From positions 10,242,978 through 10,306,977 of the forward strand of contig CM055106.1 of the NCBI GenBank assembly GCA_029204225.1: 64,000 nt of DNA, written 5' to 3'. The DNA comes from Diphasiastrum complanatum. Its lineage: Eukaryota > Streptophyta > Lycopodiopsida > Lycopodiales > Lycopodiaceae. A model generated the notes under the pieces. It saw only the letters and a list, made by a program, of their open reading frames with translations. It was not told the DNA's origin and searched no databases. Shown one piece after another: positions 43,500 to 54,567 of the stretch. Every line of letters starts with the position of its first letter. The first letter of the stretch is position 1. A program made the translations under genes and the position numbers.

Positions 43500-45255
43500 A
43501 TTGGTTTTACATAGTAAAGTTTTCCTTTGGGGTGGGAGGGCCATCTTTACCTCTCATTATTTCTTCATGTGAATGCTTGATGTGGGATGTTTGGTAAAAC
43601 ATTTTTTAATGTTAATTCAAGTATCAGATGTCAAGTTTTTTGAGTTTCAATTATTATTCATTAAGATTGAGTAAAACTTAGGGGATAAGTTTGCATACAA
43701 GTCATTTTGTGGGGCTAAATCTAGTGTAGCATTCTCCCTTGGAATTCACACCACCAACCCTATGGAAGTGATTGACATGAGTCACATGCTCCAAAATCAT
43801 CCTTATTTACTACTTGTGGTAGTTGGTGTAGCAAGCTTAAGAATTTGACACCAAACCATGGACTTCATTCTCAATGAAAATCCTCTCTAGCTCTATTTGT
43901 GCCCATCACAACTGTGAAGGAGAGCCAAAATGTCTATTATTAGAATAAGAAAAGGTCACAATAACTTTTGTCCCTTGAGTATTAAGTATGACCTCTCCTT
44001 ATTTGTTCATTCAAAGTGTCTTTATATTGACTTTAACAAACTCTCTTGGCTACCAAATATTTGATAGAAGCATCTTTGAACAATGTTGTTAATTTTTGTG
44101 GCGTAATGCTTTAATCAAAACCATGCTACAAGTGGCATATTTTCAATGATGTATTTCAACATCAAAACATCAAATATGCAATTCGTAGAAGTTGCCCAAT
44201 GATTGTTTTCAAATAATTGAATAATGGACTCATAGACAAGCTATGCGTTGAAGCTTTCCAACAGATGTTTCTTAAACAAACTCCATCGATGACATTTCTA
44301 AATGTTTTACTAAATATATCTACATGCAACCAAAACTTTTATCTTGTGTTAATCTTAAAATGGGTAAGCTTTCATATTATCCTTAAAAAAACATTGTTTT
44401 ATGAAGTTAGATCAACTATCTTCAACTTGATTTCTTTAAAAGAAAGCACATGCTTATTGTGTTCTAGTTGTAACTTGAGCACATGCTCATTGTGTTGTAG
44501 TTGTAACTTGAACACATGTTGCAAGCCTCTCCTTTTTGGAGTAGATTGAGAAACTTTTATTTTTTGAGTTTTTGAGCGACCAATCACATTGTCATGTACT
44601 GTTGAAGACTCATAGTTACATACACTCTCAACGATAAAACAAAGTAAGAAGCAAATTCTCGATGATACATTATAATATAAATGAGATACATATAGGAATA
44701 GGTTTGAGTTCGACACACCCTTTAAACAAGAGGGTGTGACGTTCTATAGAATGAAAGCTTATCCAATCTAAACTAATGAAATGTTGGCAGGTGTATAAGT
44801 TGTTGAGTTGGTACTCTGGCATGTCATTCTAAACTAATTACATGATTACATGTGTAAATTCGCAACTGTAGAAAGAGTCATGAATGCTCCGACTGGATTA
44901 TAGAATATTCGGGATTCAGTCTTATCCATTTATTAGGACAATGTTTTTTCATATGTTCTTCCATTAAAGTGTATTCTTCATATAGTGGTTCCTTAGTCTT
45001 CTTGTAATTGAATTCAATTAAGTAAAGTTGAGTATATATCTTTGTTCACCTTTACAAAAGGTATCACATGTTTCCCTCGTCAAATGTGAAGCGCCCTCGC
45101 AAACATTGAGGTTTGAACATCGTCTGTCATATAACATAGATATTTCTGCATTAAAAAACATTCAACATTCCATAATGGATCTCAAGCACAGTAGAACATG
45201 ATATTTCTTCAATGCATTATATATTCAATTAAATATATATACAAGGAAATGTCTT
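42625..45255. other. No gene recognised
   Basis: Contains a (CT)n microsatellite at 43429-43498 and a short tandem repeat of about 36 bp with TTGTGTT.TAGTTGTAACTTG at 44448-44520. Open frames in between match no known family. Confidence 0.5.
43429..43498 (+). repeat. (CT)n microsatellite, about 35 units
   Basis: Uninterrupted CT dinucleotides. The serine-leucine open frame across it is an artefact. Confidence 0.97.
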
Positions 45256-45259
45256 TATT

Positions 45260-47397
45260 CGGGTGCATTTTGCAATCTAGCAGATAATCATACATCGAGC
45301 TCTATTTGTCAAACTCGTTTGAGTTCTTGGACTTCTGGATACTGCCTGATCACTCGAATTCCATACCGCTCGAGCTTAACTTGCAGATAGGTACCATCGT
45401 AGACTGACTGTGCTGCTCCATCCAAAAAGTCATCTTTTTTTTTTCTGGGGTTGAGTTCCTTCAGCAGTTGGGCGTCGGGTCTAACAAATGATACCTATAA
45501 GTAAAGACTCTACATTGCATCGAGCACTCTAGCAATGAAATCCCCCATGCCCTCCAAAGAATATGTCATAAATCTATGATGTTATTTATGTAATTTCCAC
45601 GCTTTTATAGTACAAGCCATGTTCTTGTAATGAATATGATAGTTTGCTTCACAGTCAATATATGCACTCCACTGGGTATGAAACATCAATACCCTACAAC
45701 AAGTCTTGTCTCTCGAACAACACAAAATTTGGAATTTTGGTGGGCTGAAATAAATCGAACTGACTTCGCCGACTCCAAAAATCTTTGGCCTTCTGAATAA
45801 TCATAAAAATCTAGCTCTTTTATGTGAATGTATTCTAGAACATATAATAATGTACAACCTATATACAATTCACAACGTCCAAAGGGATTTATACAAAATT
45901 TTCCTTGGAGTATGGCCCAGCTCGGACATCCTCTAAATTCGGTGCCGAGTTTATTTCAGAATAAAAAAATAATCATTTTTCCAAGGAGTTTCCCAGTCAG
46001 CCCAAGTGTAGCCCATTCAGCCTGACATCACAACATAGTCCACACGCCATTGCAATTCAATGTTGTTGCAGTGGTAACCATGGTCAAACTAATTCAATAA
46101 AAATTTTGAGTTCTTGTGCATATACCTTATTGGGTTGTTTTGATTTTGAAGCTTTGGTTCACTTCGCCTTTGGAATTTCTTCGCCTCCTTAGCGCTTCCA
46201 ACTCCCTAGACAAATGATCATTCTCTACTACGGTGTTGACCTACTCTGTCTGTGACTCGACTCCTCTGCATTCTTTATGTACAATTGGTGCTGGAGCAGA
46301 GCCGGTATCGACATCTTTCTTCTTTAGTCGCATAATATCTTTCATTAGGCTTTCAATATTCTTCTATGCCTATATATATTTTGAGTGTGTAGTTGGCCCT
46401 GGACAAGATACGGCTGTCAATTCTGGCATATTTTCTTTGATGTTGAGCAGCTCGTCAAGAATTTTGTCCTTCGTTTCATATAAGGTGTCGAGCAATTCCT
46501 TTCGGAATGCTTCCTGTAGTGACTCCTGTACATTATTCCATTTGGCGACATTGACCCTTATTGTACTTGTCGAATCACAACAACCATGTACAAGTTCAAA
46601 AACAATGTGCTTCTGTTTCTCAATGTTGAGCTGGGTCCTCATATGTACAGTTTCTGATTTAAGTTGCTCGACCACTTTGGTGAGCTTATTAGCTTTTGCC
46701 TCAAACAATTTGTGTTTTTTGGCTGCCTTATCGAGCTCAACCTTCATCTTCAAAAAATCCATTTTGGCCTTTGTCTCAACCTTCTTGTGTATTTCTAACA
46801 GGGTATCATTCTTGGACTATAGTTGGGCGTTCTCTTGTTTATCTATTCTTGCAGGTAAATATCCCTCTGTTGAAGGAAACTCATGAAAGATTTCTCTGCA
46901 TTTGTCATCTTATCAAACATTTCAAGATGGAACTCACACCCCTTCTCTTGGTCTGATTCTGCTCCAGAATCCTTTGTCTTGTCCGGAGGGTTGAGTGCAT
47001 CCTATGTCTGCTGCTGTTGCTACTTAGCTTCTTTAGTGTCTCCTCCCAGCATTGAGTCGAAATATTCCTGTTAAATATTAGCTTCCTCGGTGAAATTGAC
47101 CGAAGCATCGAATTGCGTTGGTGCAGGTTGATTTGTTGTCGACTAAAAATCTGTCATCTTCTCTATAGAATCGACCTTTGTTGGTGTGTCATCCCCACGA
47201 TGACCATGTCTTCTTCTTGAACAATTGGAGTTAAGACTCTCCTCTCTTGCATCATGGGCAGCTCCTTATCATTCAGTAAATTGTAATGATGGCACAAATG
47301 GCCAATTTGACCTCTCCCAGGGTCGCGTACTTTGCATGCTGCACTTTCACTTTGACATCATCCTATGTCACAAGTTGGATGCTCGCCACAAACTTGT
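45260..47397 (-). pseudogene. Element E copy 2: coiled-coil, gag-like pseudogene
   Basis: The minus strand downstream of the LTR edge at 47398 reads as a decayed protein. The start is around MTDF, stop, STTNQPAPTQFDASVNF (about 47155), then YFDSMLGGDTKEAK and DALNPPDKTKDSGAESDQE. A clear coiled coil of 130 codons follows (46762-46370) with MDFLKMKVELDKAAKKHKLF and LRRRRNSKGE-type charged tails. Farther on, blocks such as ICFL-free YIHIKELDFYDYSEGQRF (about 45820) and LLKELNPRKKKDDFLDGAAQ (about 45440) occur. No known domain is recognised. Its position after an LTR suggests a gag-like protein of a non-standard or non-autonomous LTR element, but a host pseudogene is possible. Confidence 0.5.
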
Positions 47398-47686
47398 TGT
47401 TGAAAGTAAATCTATTCTTATCGGTGGCTAGATCTACTCACGGATGTAGTATAGTGGTGGAGAGGATCGTCCACTTTTTAAGAACTACAAAAGGCCTTCA
47501 AATGGAAAATAAGAACATAAACAAACAAGGAGCACCAAGGCTTCCCAGGAATGGAAATTACTAACTTGGCTAAGGCTTCCCAACTAACCAAGATTAACAA
47601 AATAGCACGATCCTTGCTAAGGTGGTACCCAACTAGCAAGAGGATTAAACTAATTCTAATCTAACACCCAAAAGGGAATGGAAAAT
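47398..47686 (-). repeat. Element E copy 2: 3' part of its LTR with hairpins
   Basis: Reverse complement of the region 1175-1515, with shared phrases CCTTGGTGCTC, CCACTATACTAC and CTAGCCAC. Its minus-strand end, TTTCAACA, matches the LTR end in copy 1. It keeps two good stem-loops: CTTGCTA/TAGCAAG (47613-47640) and CTTGGTTA/TAGCCAAG (47565-47592, minus sense, one U.G pair). It lacks hairpin 1 and has lost the left side of hairpin 4. It is cut at about 47686 by copia A copy 2. Confidence 0.75.
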
Positions 47687-47689
47687 CAT

Positions 47690-48640
47690 TCAAGAAAGGT
47701 GGAGCTGCAAGAGCTAAGAAACCACTGGAACTAATTCACAGTGACCTGTGCGGTCCAATGAAGAGCATGTCGTTGGGGAAAACATATTATTTTATAACTT
47801 TCATAGATGATTACTCGAGAAGGACATGGATTTATTTCTTGAAGAAGAAATCTGACGCTTTTGCTCGCTTCAAGGAGTTCAAAACTTTGGTAGAAAACCA
47901 ACTAGAGGCACGCATAAAAGTGCTAAGATCTGATAGAGGGGGTGAATATAAATCTGATGATTTTGAAGACTTTTGCAAAGAACATGGCATTAAAAGACAA
48001 TTCACACAGTCACACACGCCGCATAGTAATGGTGTAGCTGAACAAAAAAACAGAACTATTATGGAGAGTGCCGCTCCATGATGAAGCAAATGGGCTTGAC
48101 CGATTCACTTTGGTCGGAAGCGTGCAGTGCGACAACGTTCTTGCAAACAGGAGCCCTACAGTTGCGGTTCCAAATGTGACTCCTGAAGAAGCATTTACTG
48201 GAATAAAGCCAAAAATTGACAAATTTCGTGTCATTGGATGTAAGGCCTATGTACATGTGCCAAAGGAGGAGCGAAAGAAACTTGATGCCAAAGCAATCCA
48301 GTGTATCTTCGTCGGTTATGATGAAAGAACAAAAGCTTACAGGTGTTTTGATCCTGTAATGAACAAGATTCACATTAGCAAAGATGTGATCTTTGATGAA
48401 CCGCATAGGTATGAAGATGAAGACCATGCAAAAGGTGAAAGCATCAAGAGACTTCCCACAGTACTGGAGGAAGAAAATGATGAAGATGCTCCACAAAATG
48501 ATGCACGTGAGGACGAAAGTCGAGAGGGCGAATATGATAGAACACCACCTATTCAAGAGCCTAAGGGGAGGTACTTGCCAATAGGAGCAATGAAGGAGAA
48601 ACCGGTTGAAAGTAAGAGACATTACTTGGACACTCCTTGG
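47690..48640 (+). pseudogene. Copia A2 integrase, broken
   Basis: The core reads LIHSDLCGPM-like sequence at about 47731, [14 protein letters not shown], then [17 protein letters not shown] (second Asp) and SNGVAEQKNRTIMESA (Glu). All three catalytic acidic positions seem present. One base is lost in the alanine-arginine stretch at about 48073, which closes the frame; it resumes at 48068 with YVHVPKEERKKLDAKAIQCI downstream. Confidence 0.82.
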
Positions 48641-48789
48641 GATATGTACTCTCCACGTAGTGTATCACCTGAATCTAAGATACCAAAATGGTATGAAAAG
48701 ATCATGAAGAACGCAAAGCTAAATCAAACAGGATCTAGCACACAAAGTGAAGTGAGAAGATCAACACGGGAAAGGAAGTCTCCCGATCA

Positions 48790-50352
48790 TTATCATGGGA
48801 ACTATGCCCTAATGACTGACATTTTGAAGTGTCGAGAGCCATCAACCTTTGATGAGGCAAAAGATCACAAAGAGTGGCAAAGGGCAATGGAAGAAGAGAT
48901 AGAATCCATCCAAAGACATGATACATGGGAGTTAGTTGATCTACCACTTGGAAAGAAACCCATTGATAACAAAAGTTTCATGCGGATGGCACAATAGCAA
49001 AGTATAAGGCACGCCTAGTAGTGAAGGGTTATGAGCAAAGCAAAGGAATTGACTATAAAGAAACATTTGCTCCAGTGGCTAAGTGGACTACACTACGTCT
49101 TATCATTGCCTTAGCATCTCATTTTGGGTGGAAAATCCATCAAATGGATGTGAAGTCTGCTTTTTTGAATGGTGACTTAGAATAAGAAGTTTACATGGTT
49201 CAACCGCAGGGCTTCATGGCAAAAGGGCAAGAACAGAAAGTATGTAAACTACGCAAAGCACTTTATGGCCTTAAACAAGCGCCACGCACATGGTATGGAT
49301 GCATTGACAGTTACTTTCTTTCACATGGATTTGTAAGAACAAATTCAGATCCAAATCTTTATGTTCTTATAAATGATGACAACATTGCCTTGATTGTACT
49401 TTATGTTGATGATATCATTATCACTGGCAATGATGAGAACCTTACTTGTTCTATCAAAGCCAACTTGTGCAAGCAATTTGAGATGACAGATTTAGATCTT
49501 ATGCACTATTGCTTGGGTGTCGAAGTATGGCAAACTGGCAGTGATATCAGGTTATGTCAAAACAAGTATGTAGGCGAGATATTGGAGAGATTTCACATGA
49601 CAGAGTGCAAACCTTCCATCACCTCTTGCGAAGCTGGTAAGAAATTATCTCGTATTGATGATAGTGCACATGTTGATACTACACTATTTCGTCAGCTAGT
49701 TGGAAGTTTAATATATCTTACAACTACACGTCCTGATATCTGCTATGCTGTAAGTTTGATTAGCCAATTCATGTCATCACCCACTTTGAACCATTGGAAA
49801 GCTGCAAAAAGGATTTTGAGATATGTAAAAGGTACACCGAACCTTGGTCTAGTCTACAAAAGACAAAGTGTTTTACCTAAGTTGCAAGGTTATGTTGACG
49901 CTGATTGGGCTGGAAGTATAGATGATAGAAAGTCAACAATAGGTTATACCTTCAATTTTGATAGCGACTGTTTTTCATGGTCTAGCAAGAAGCAAGATAC
50001 TATTTTTCTTTCTTCCACATAAGCCGAATATAAAGCATTGAGTTCTGCTACCCATGAAGCTATTTGGCTACGTAAGTTGTTATGTGAGATTGGCATGAAG
50101 CAGGAAAATCCCACTGTTATTTTCTGTGACAGTCAAAGCGGAATACAATTGGCTAAAAATCCAATCTTTCACGCAAGAACAAAACATATTGAAGTAAAAT
50201 ATCAGTTTGTGCGTGAAAAATTACAATCTGAAGACATTGGTATTGTACATTGTTCTACGTTGTTACAAGTTGCTGATATATTTACAAAAGCTTTGAGTAA
50301 AGAAAAGTTTGAAACTTTTAGAGCTAAACTTGGCTTAGACCAAGTTATGTAA
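48790..50352 (+). pseudogene. Copia A2 reverse transcriptase and RNase H, broken
   Basis: RT starts with WQRAMEEEIESIQ. A deletion of about 16 bp after KKPIDNK (48973) shifts the frame, and a GAA-to-TAA stop lies at about 49183. From 49195 an open stretch covers LYGLKQAPRTWY, LYVDDIIITG and RPDICYAVSLISQFMSS to RNase H DADWAGSIDDRKST. A GAA-to-TAA stop at about 50022 interrupts ETEAEY-like sequence, after which FCDSQSGIQLAKNP and ARTKHIEVKYQFV complete RNase H to 50352. Confidence 0.85.
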
Positions 50353-50388
50353 AAAAAAGCTTTTACTTGTAATGCTATCATGGAGGTA

Positions 50389-50707
50389 TGTTCCATGAAT
50401 AGAGTATACTCTAAAATGAAAAGTGACGTTGATCATTGAGAGAGAGAGTTAAAATAGCAATAATTGACTTATACAGTGCTTTCCTATTTCGATGGCACCA
50501 CATGTGCTTAGTTCTAGAGTTATCGGGCCATCTTTCTTTTACGAGCCCTTTGAGTGTTTTTAAGGAACTCAACTTTGTACTTACTAGTAGTTCTTGAATA
50601 TATAGTTTGAAGAGAGTAATTCTGTATTCTTGTTGCACTTGACATTGTGCTATGGTGATTGATCCGGTCGGGTGCTTTCAATTGTGTTTTCTTAACTAAA
50701 ATATCAT
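50389..50707 (+). repeat. Copia A2 3' LTR, about 319 bp
   Basis: Starts TGTTCCATG after CATGGAGGTA. From about 50528 it matches 5612-5773 (shared CTTTCTTTTACGAGCCCTTT and TGATTGATCCGGTCGGGTG). The right end is uncertain because copy 1 is truncated there. Confidence 0.6.
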
Positions 50708-51212
50708 TAGTGTCATATATTCCAGCACTCAAATATGGCTTGCAATTAGATTTGAGCAAGTATTTTGAAATTCAAAAGATTGTTTGTTATGGAAATCTAA
50801 AAAAATTAGGACTACTTATAATGCAAACAAATAAAAGATACAAACAAACATGGTGAAGAATATTTTATTGTACTCATCCAAAACTATGTGGATATCGTCT
50901 TTGTGTCTCGTAAGGCATAACTGGAGACCTATTAGGTGGTTTGGATCATTCACTACGTGAAGTGCTAGACGAAACTCGACCTACACGTATTCTTTTCAGT
51001 ACTAACATCATTACACTATATATATTTTGACGTGACATAAATTTACATTACAAGACAATAACAAGATAGCCACAAACACATTATACATAAATAGTGGATA
51101 TAATAACGTTAAGTAGACCAGCATCATGAGAAGGAGCAGATGCCAAATGATCATGAGTACTAGGTCGTGGCACTACTGATGAGGTAGTGGTTGGCTCACA
51201 AGAAGCAGCAAC
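50708..51212. other. No gene recognised
   Basis: AT-rich spacer between copia A copy 2 and element D. No coding or repeat was identified. Confidence 0.5.
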
Positions 51213-52969
51213 AAAGGTAGCTTTACAACATCCACTCTACCTTTATAGAATCTGATGTCCTCATCAGATGTCAGATTAAAGTAAAGGTGTCTCTTAATTA
51301 AAAATAACTATACATTTAAGCTACTTGGCACAATACTCAATTTACTGCCCACTTTTTATTATCATTGTAGCTGGCACACCACAAGTCGGAGGCTCAACTC
51401 TTTATATTGAAAAATTACATAGCTTGAAAATATCACTTTGTCTGAGAAAAGCGTAGATTTTATATCGCTTGTGTAAAACCCAAGAACCTTATTACTTGGT
51501 GATAGAGGCTTCTTGTTGAAATGTTCGCCCCTGTCGCTTCTGACTTTTGACTTTGGAACTTCTTTGAGCCCCTGATTTGTCCTTGATGCACTTTGTGTTG
51601 AGCTCCCTGAGCTCCAGACTTGATCAGTTCCACATGGGTATCAGGGCTCCCTGAGCCAAAGGATTTATCGTTGATTGCCCAATTTATGGTTCACTCCATG
51701 CCTTGTTGCTTTCGCACCTTGATTTCTCTCCTTGTCCCAGCCTGATCTTGATACTTTTCCTTTTGTCTCTTTAAGGTAGGCAAAGATTGAGTACTCCGCA
51801 ATGCTTCTCTCACTTAGCTTGAAGTAGCTGTCTTTGATTGACCTTGTGGAAAACCAAGAGGTCGCACTAGTTTGATCCGCATACGAACTATCTCTTCGCG
51901 TTTGTTTGAAACACCATGTCCATCGTGCAAAACATGACTTTCACAATTCCATCACTGGTCAGGCGCTTCACAATCAAAACAAGAAATGTACATCTTGCTT
52001 GGCTTCAAGTAGCTCTCTTTGAATCAGACACATAGTTCTTTCGTTGATCAGCTGCTTTACACGTAACACAAGTTAGCGTACTCATTATGTCTCCTCATCA
52101 TTGTTGGCCCAGAGAAAGCCTACAACAAGCTTTCCATTCCACAACAAAAACTTGTCAACTTATTAGGTCCAAAGTTCGCCCAATCTTCTCGTGTGAGTAT
52201 GGCTAGGTCACCTTGAATTTGCCCCCATTTGATTAACTTTCAATCAAAATTTGCAACAAGAGAGAGGTGTGTGTGGTAGTTCTCCTCCACTTATAAAATC
52301 AGTTGACCGGACTTAGAGTAGAGTTCTCAGGCAAAAATCTTTCCATCACTTTGCTTTCCATCTGCTAGGATTATGGCTTTATCTAACTTGTTGCCAATCT
52401 CTGAAGAGGATCCTAGTCTTTCCCCTTTGAGGAAAAATCCAACTGACACTGGATATCAGCCATGCTTAGTGAGTTTCAGTTCCGAAGGTAGCCATCCCAA
52501 ATGAAGACCAACTACTCCATAAAAGATCTCCCCTAAAATTGCCCTTTCCAACTTTTGACTTCTTGATTGCATCTGGTGGGCATTGTCGCAAGTGAAACTA
52601 ACCCAAGTAACAGGCTAGCCATCCATCCTTTGCAAACATCGAGTCGTTTCGTTGCCGTTCACGTGCGAGTACTTGAACTGCGAATTCGCCCCACAGATTC
52701 TGTAGTCCTCTTTGTTCGATAGTATCAGCCTTCAAAAGAAAGGTTCATTCTCGAGCCATCAGCTCCTTGTATCACAAGCAATCATGCAAATCAGTCCAAG
52801 CACGAGTACTAAGACTCACCACGAACACATACAGCAAGACACTCATGCATGATTACTAATAGGTAACAAAGACAAGGTCCCTCTTTGAGATAGCCCTGCC
52901 AAAGGACCTTTGCCTTGCCGCGCCCATACAGATCGATCACAAAAACAGCCCACAGAGAGCACCCATCCA

Positions 52970-53380
52970 ACTATTCGTGCTTTCACCATTAAGCAGCACA
53001 TTGCCTTAGTCACGCCCCACCAAATTTGGTCGATAGCCCTTATAGCTAAAAGATCGGCAGTTATTCCGCACCGGCAGCTAACCACCCGTGCTTTACACCC
53101 GAATTCGAGTAGCATCTCTGTATCAATGGTTAACCCGTACAGTTTGAATATGTCGCCCCGCACCCCACAAGGCACATACCGTGCTTTCACCTACCTAGAC
53201 AACACTTTGCCTCATCTGTCCTATGTGCAGACAACACTAGGCCCGAACCGCATAAATTGATCGTGCTTACACCTCGAGGGCAACACTTTGACTCATCAAG
53301 TCCCCCGTTCTGCCGACCACCCCGACTTTGGACGCATCCGTGCTTACACTGTGGGCAGCACCTTGCACATCAGTTGTCCT
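52970..53380 (-). repeat. Tandem repeat in the element D leader
   Basis: Five diverged units share CGTGCTTNCAC, then about 15 bases later RRCANCACYTTGC. Plus-strand starts are near 52976, 53087, 53180, 53262 and 53339, so spacing shrinks from about 111 to 77 bp. They lie immediately next to the primer binding site. Confidence 0.65.
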
Positions 53381-53451
53381 GATGAACCCCAAACAATGGC
53401 CATTTCCGTGAGATCCGCATAGCTGACCAGCCAGTCGGCTCTGATACCACA

Positions 53452-54567
53452 TGTTACGCAGACATCCCAAAGAGATCCGAGAACCACGACTTAGCTTCCC
53501 AGCCTTCAACTCTTGCCATCCAAACCCACTTGACATACAAGCAGCCAACTCGTCAACAACGATCAGACTTAACCAATTTCAAAAACCAACATTGAGATCC
53601 AACCTGGTACCATGCCAGATCGGGAGTCCCGATGTGGGTGACTTCCCTCCAAGCAAGCCGCCTGACATACATCAAACTTAACTAACTTGAAGCTTCGTTA
53701 CAAACGAGTAACATCTATTCCAAGACTTAACCAGCTCAAAGCTTCATCACAAGCGCTGGAAGCCAATCTGGCGCCACGCCAGACTGGACATCCATAAACA
53801 GGTAACTTCCACCCAAGCAAGCCATCCAACTCAGCCGATAGGTTAGAGCCCATTCCCCAAGAGCTTAACCCATTCATGTTCATGTAAGGAACACTCAGAA
53901 CCACAAACCGCGACAGATATGAAGACAACCAGTTCTTGGACCAAATGGTCCCTGGCGTCCCGGGATACGACCCTCAACTATGTGCCAAATCAAAAAGTTT
54001 GAAGTGGCCTTACAACTGGCGCTTTTACCGAACACTGAAACCCAGAAGGTAATCAAAGTCAGTTTGAGAAAAATCCCATTCTATTAATAAATGTGAGAAG
54101 GTTACATTTGAAGTGTGTGACCGACTCTAGTCTCCAGGGCACTGGCATGCCAAGGCGGGCGCCAGAACAACATTCCAGCAAGGGAAGCTGAGACTTGGTT
54201 GGAGCTCGCCCTGAGTCGCAACCCGCATTCCCCTATAGTATTGGTGGGATTTGCCACCTCCCCTCATACCAAGTGCTCTGCCCAGGCTGGTAAAGCACAT
54301 TTTATCTCTCTAAGATTTTCTCTCTCTAGAAAGTCACTCTCTAGAATTTATTGATCCCAAGGCTTCCTTTAATCATGCCTAGATCGTGTGAGGTGATTGC
54401 ACATCGATCCGAGCTTTGGACTTCACTAGATATCAGCCATAGGAACTTGGTGCCGACTGGATTTTGGTCACAGTGGCGCCGGGAGCAGCAATGGCGCTGC
54501 TGGCGTTGGAGACAATGCTGGCGCCAGTGGCACCAAAAGTAAAGCTTTTAAAGGTAGCTTTACAACA
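53452..54567 (-). repeat. Element D 5' LTR, about 1116 bp
   Basis: Bounded by the primer site on the left and by the plus-strand end TTTACAACA on the right. It contains a diverged internal duplication (CCAAGCAAGCC with preceding GGTAACTTCC or GGTGACTTCC at about 53640 and 53800). A GGCGCC-rich stretch lies at 54474-54536. Confidence 0.6.

Larger units (their letters stand above)
47688..50707 (+). mobile_element. Copia A copy 2: 5'-truncated copia element
   Basis: It begins abruptly inside the integrase (FKKGGAARAKK) and continues through RT and RNase H to the polypurine-like CATGGAGGTA (50379-50388) and the LTR, which starts TGTTCCATGAATAG at 50389. The LTR tail matches that of copy 1. The end is tentatively set at ATATCA, 50707. 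Coding similarity to copy 1 is high, but each copy has private stops and deletions. Confidence 0.85.
51213..54567 (-). mobile_element. Element D: LTR retrotransposon without recognised proteins
   Basis: The minus strand reads LTR (54567-53452), two bases, then TGGTATCAGAGC (53449-53438), the initiator tRNA-Met primer site. The LTR runs TGTTGTAAAG to GCGTAACA. An 18-bp match to the LTR start (AAAGGTAGCTTTACAACA) occurs at 51213-51230, followed on the minus-strand upstream side by a purine-rich GGTAGAGTGGA, suggesting the 3' LTR edge. Similarity further left is weak. The 2.2-kb interior shows no gag or pol motif, so a LARD-type non-autonomous element is a reasonable reading. GC content is clearly higher than in neighbouring elements. 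Confidence 0.6.

Noticed and set aside
43382-43597. 71-codon serine-leucine frame
   Set aside because: Microsatellite artefact.
46233-46886. 217-codon plus-strand frame
   Set aside because: It is antisense to the coiled-coil frame on the minus strand; Ser/Leu/Phe-rich as expected of an antisense shadow.
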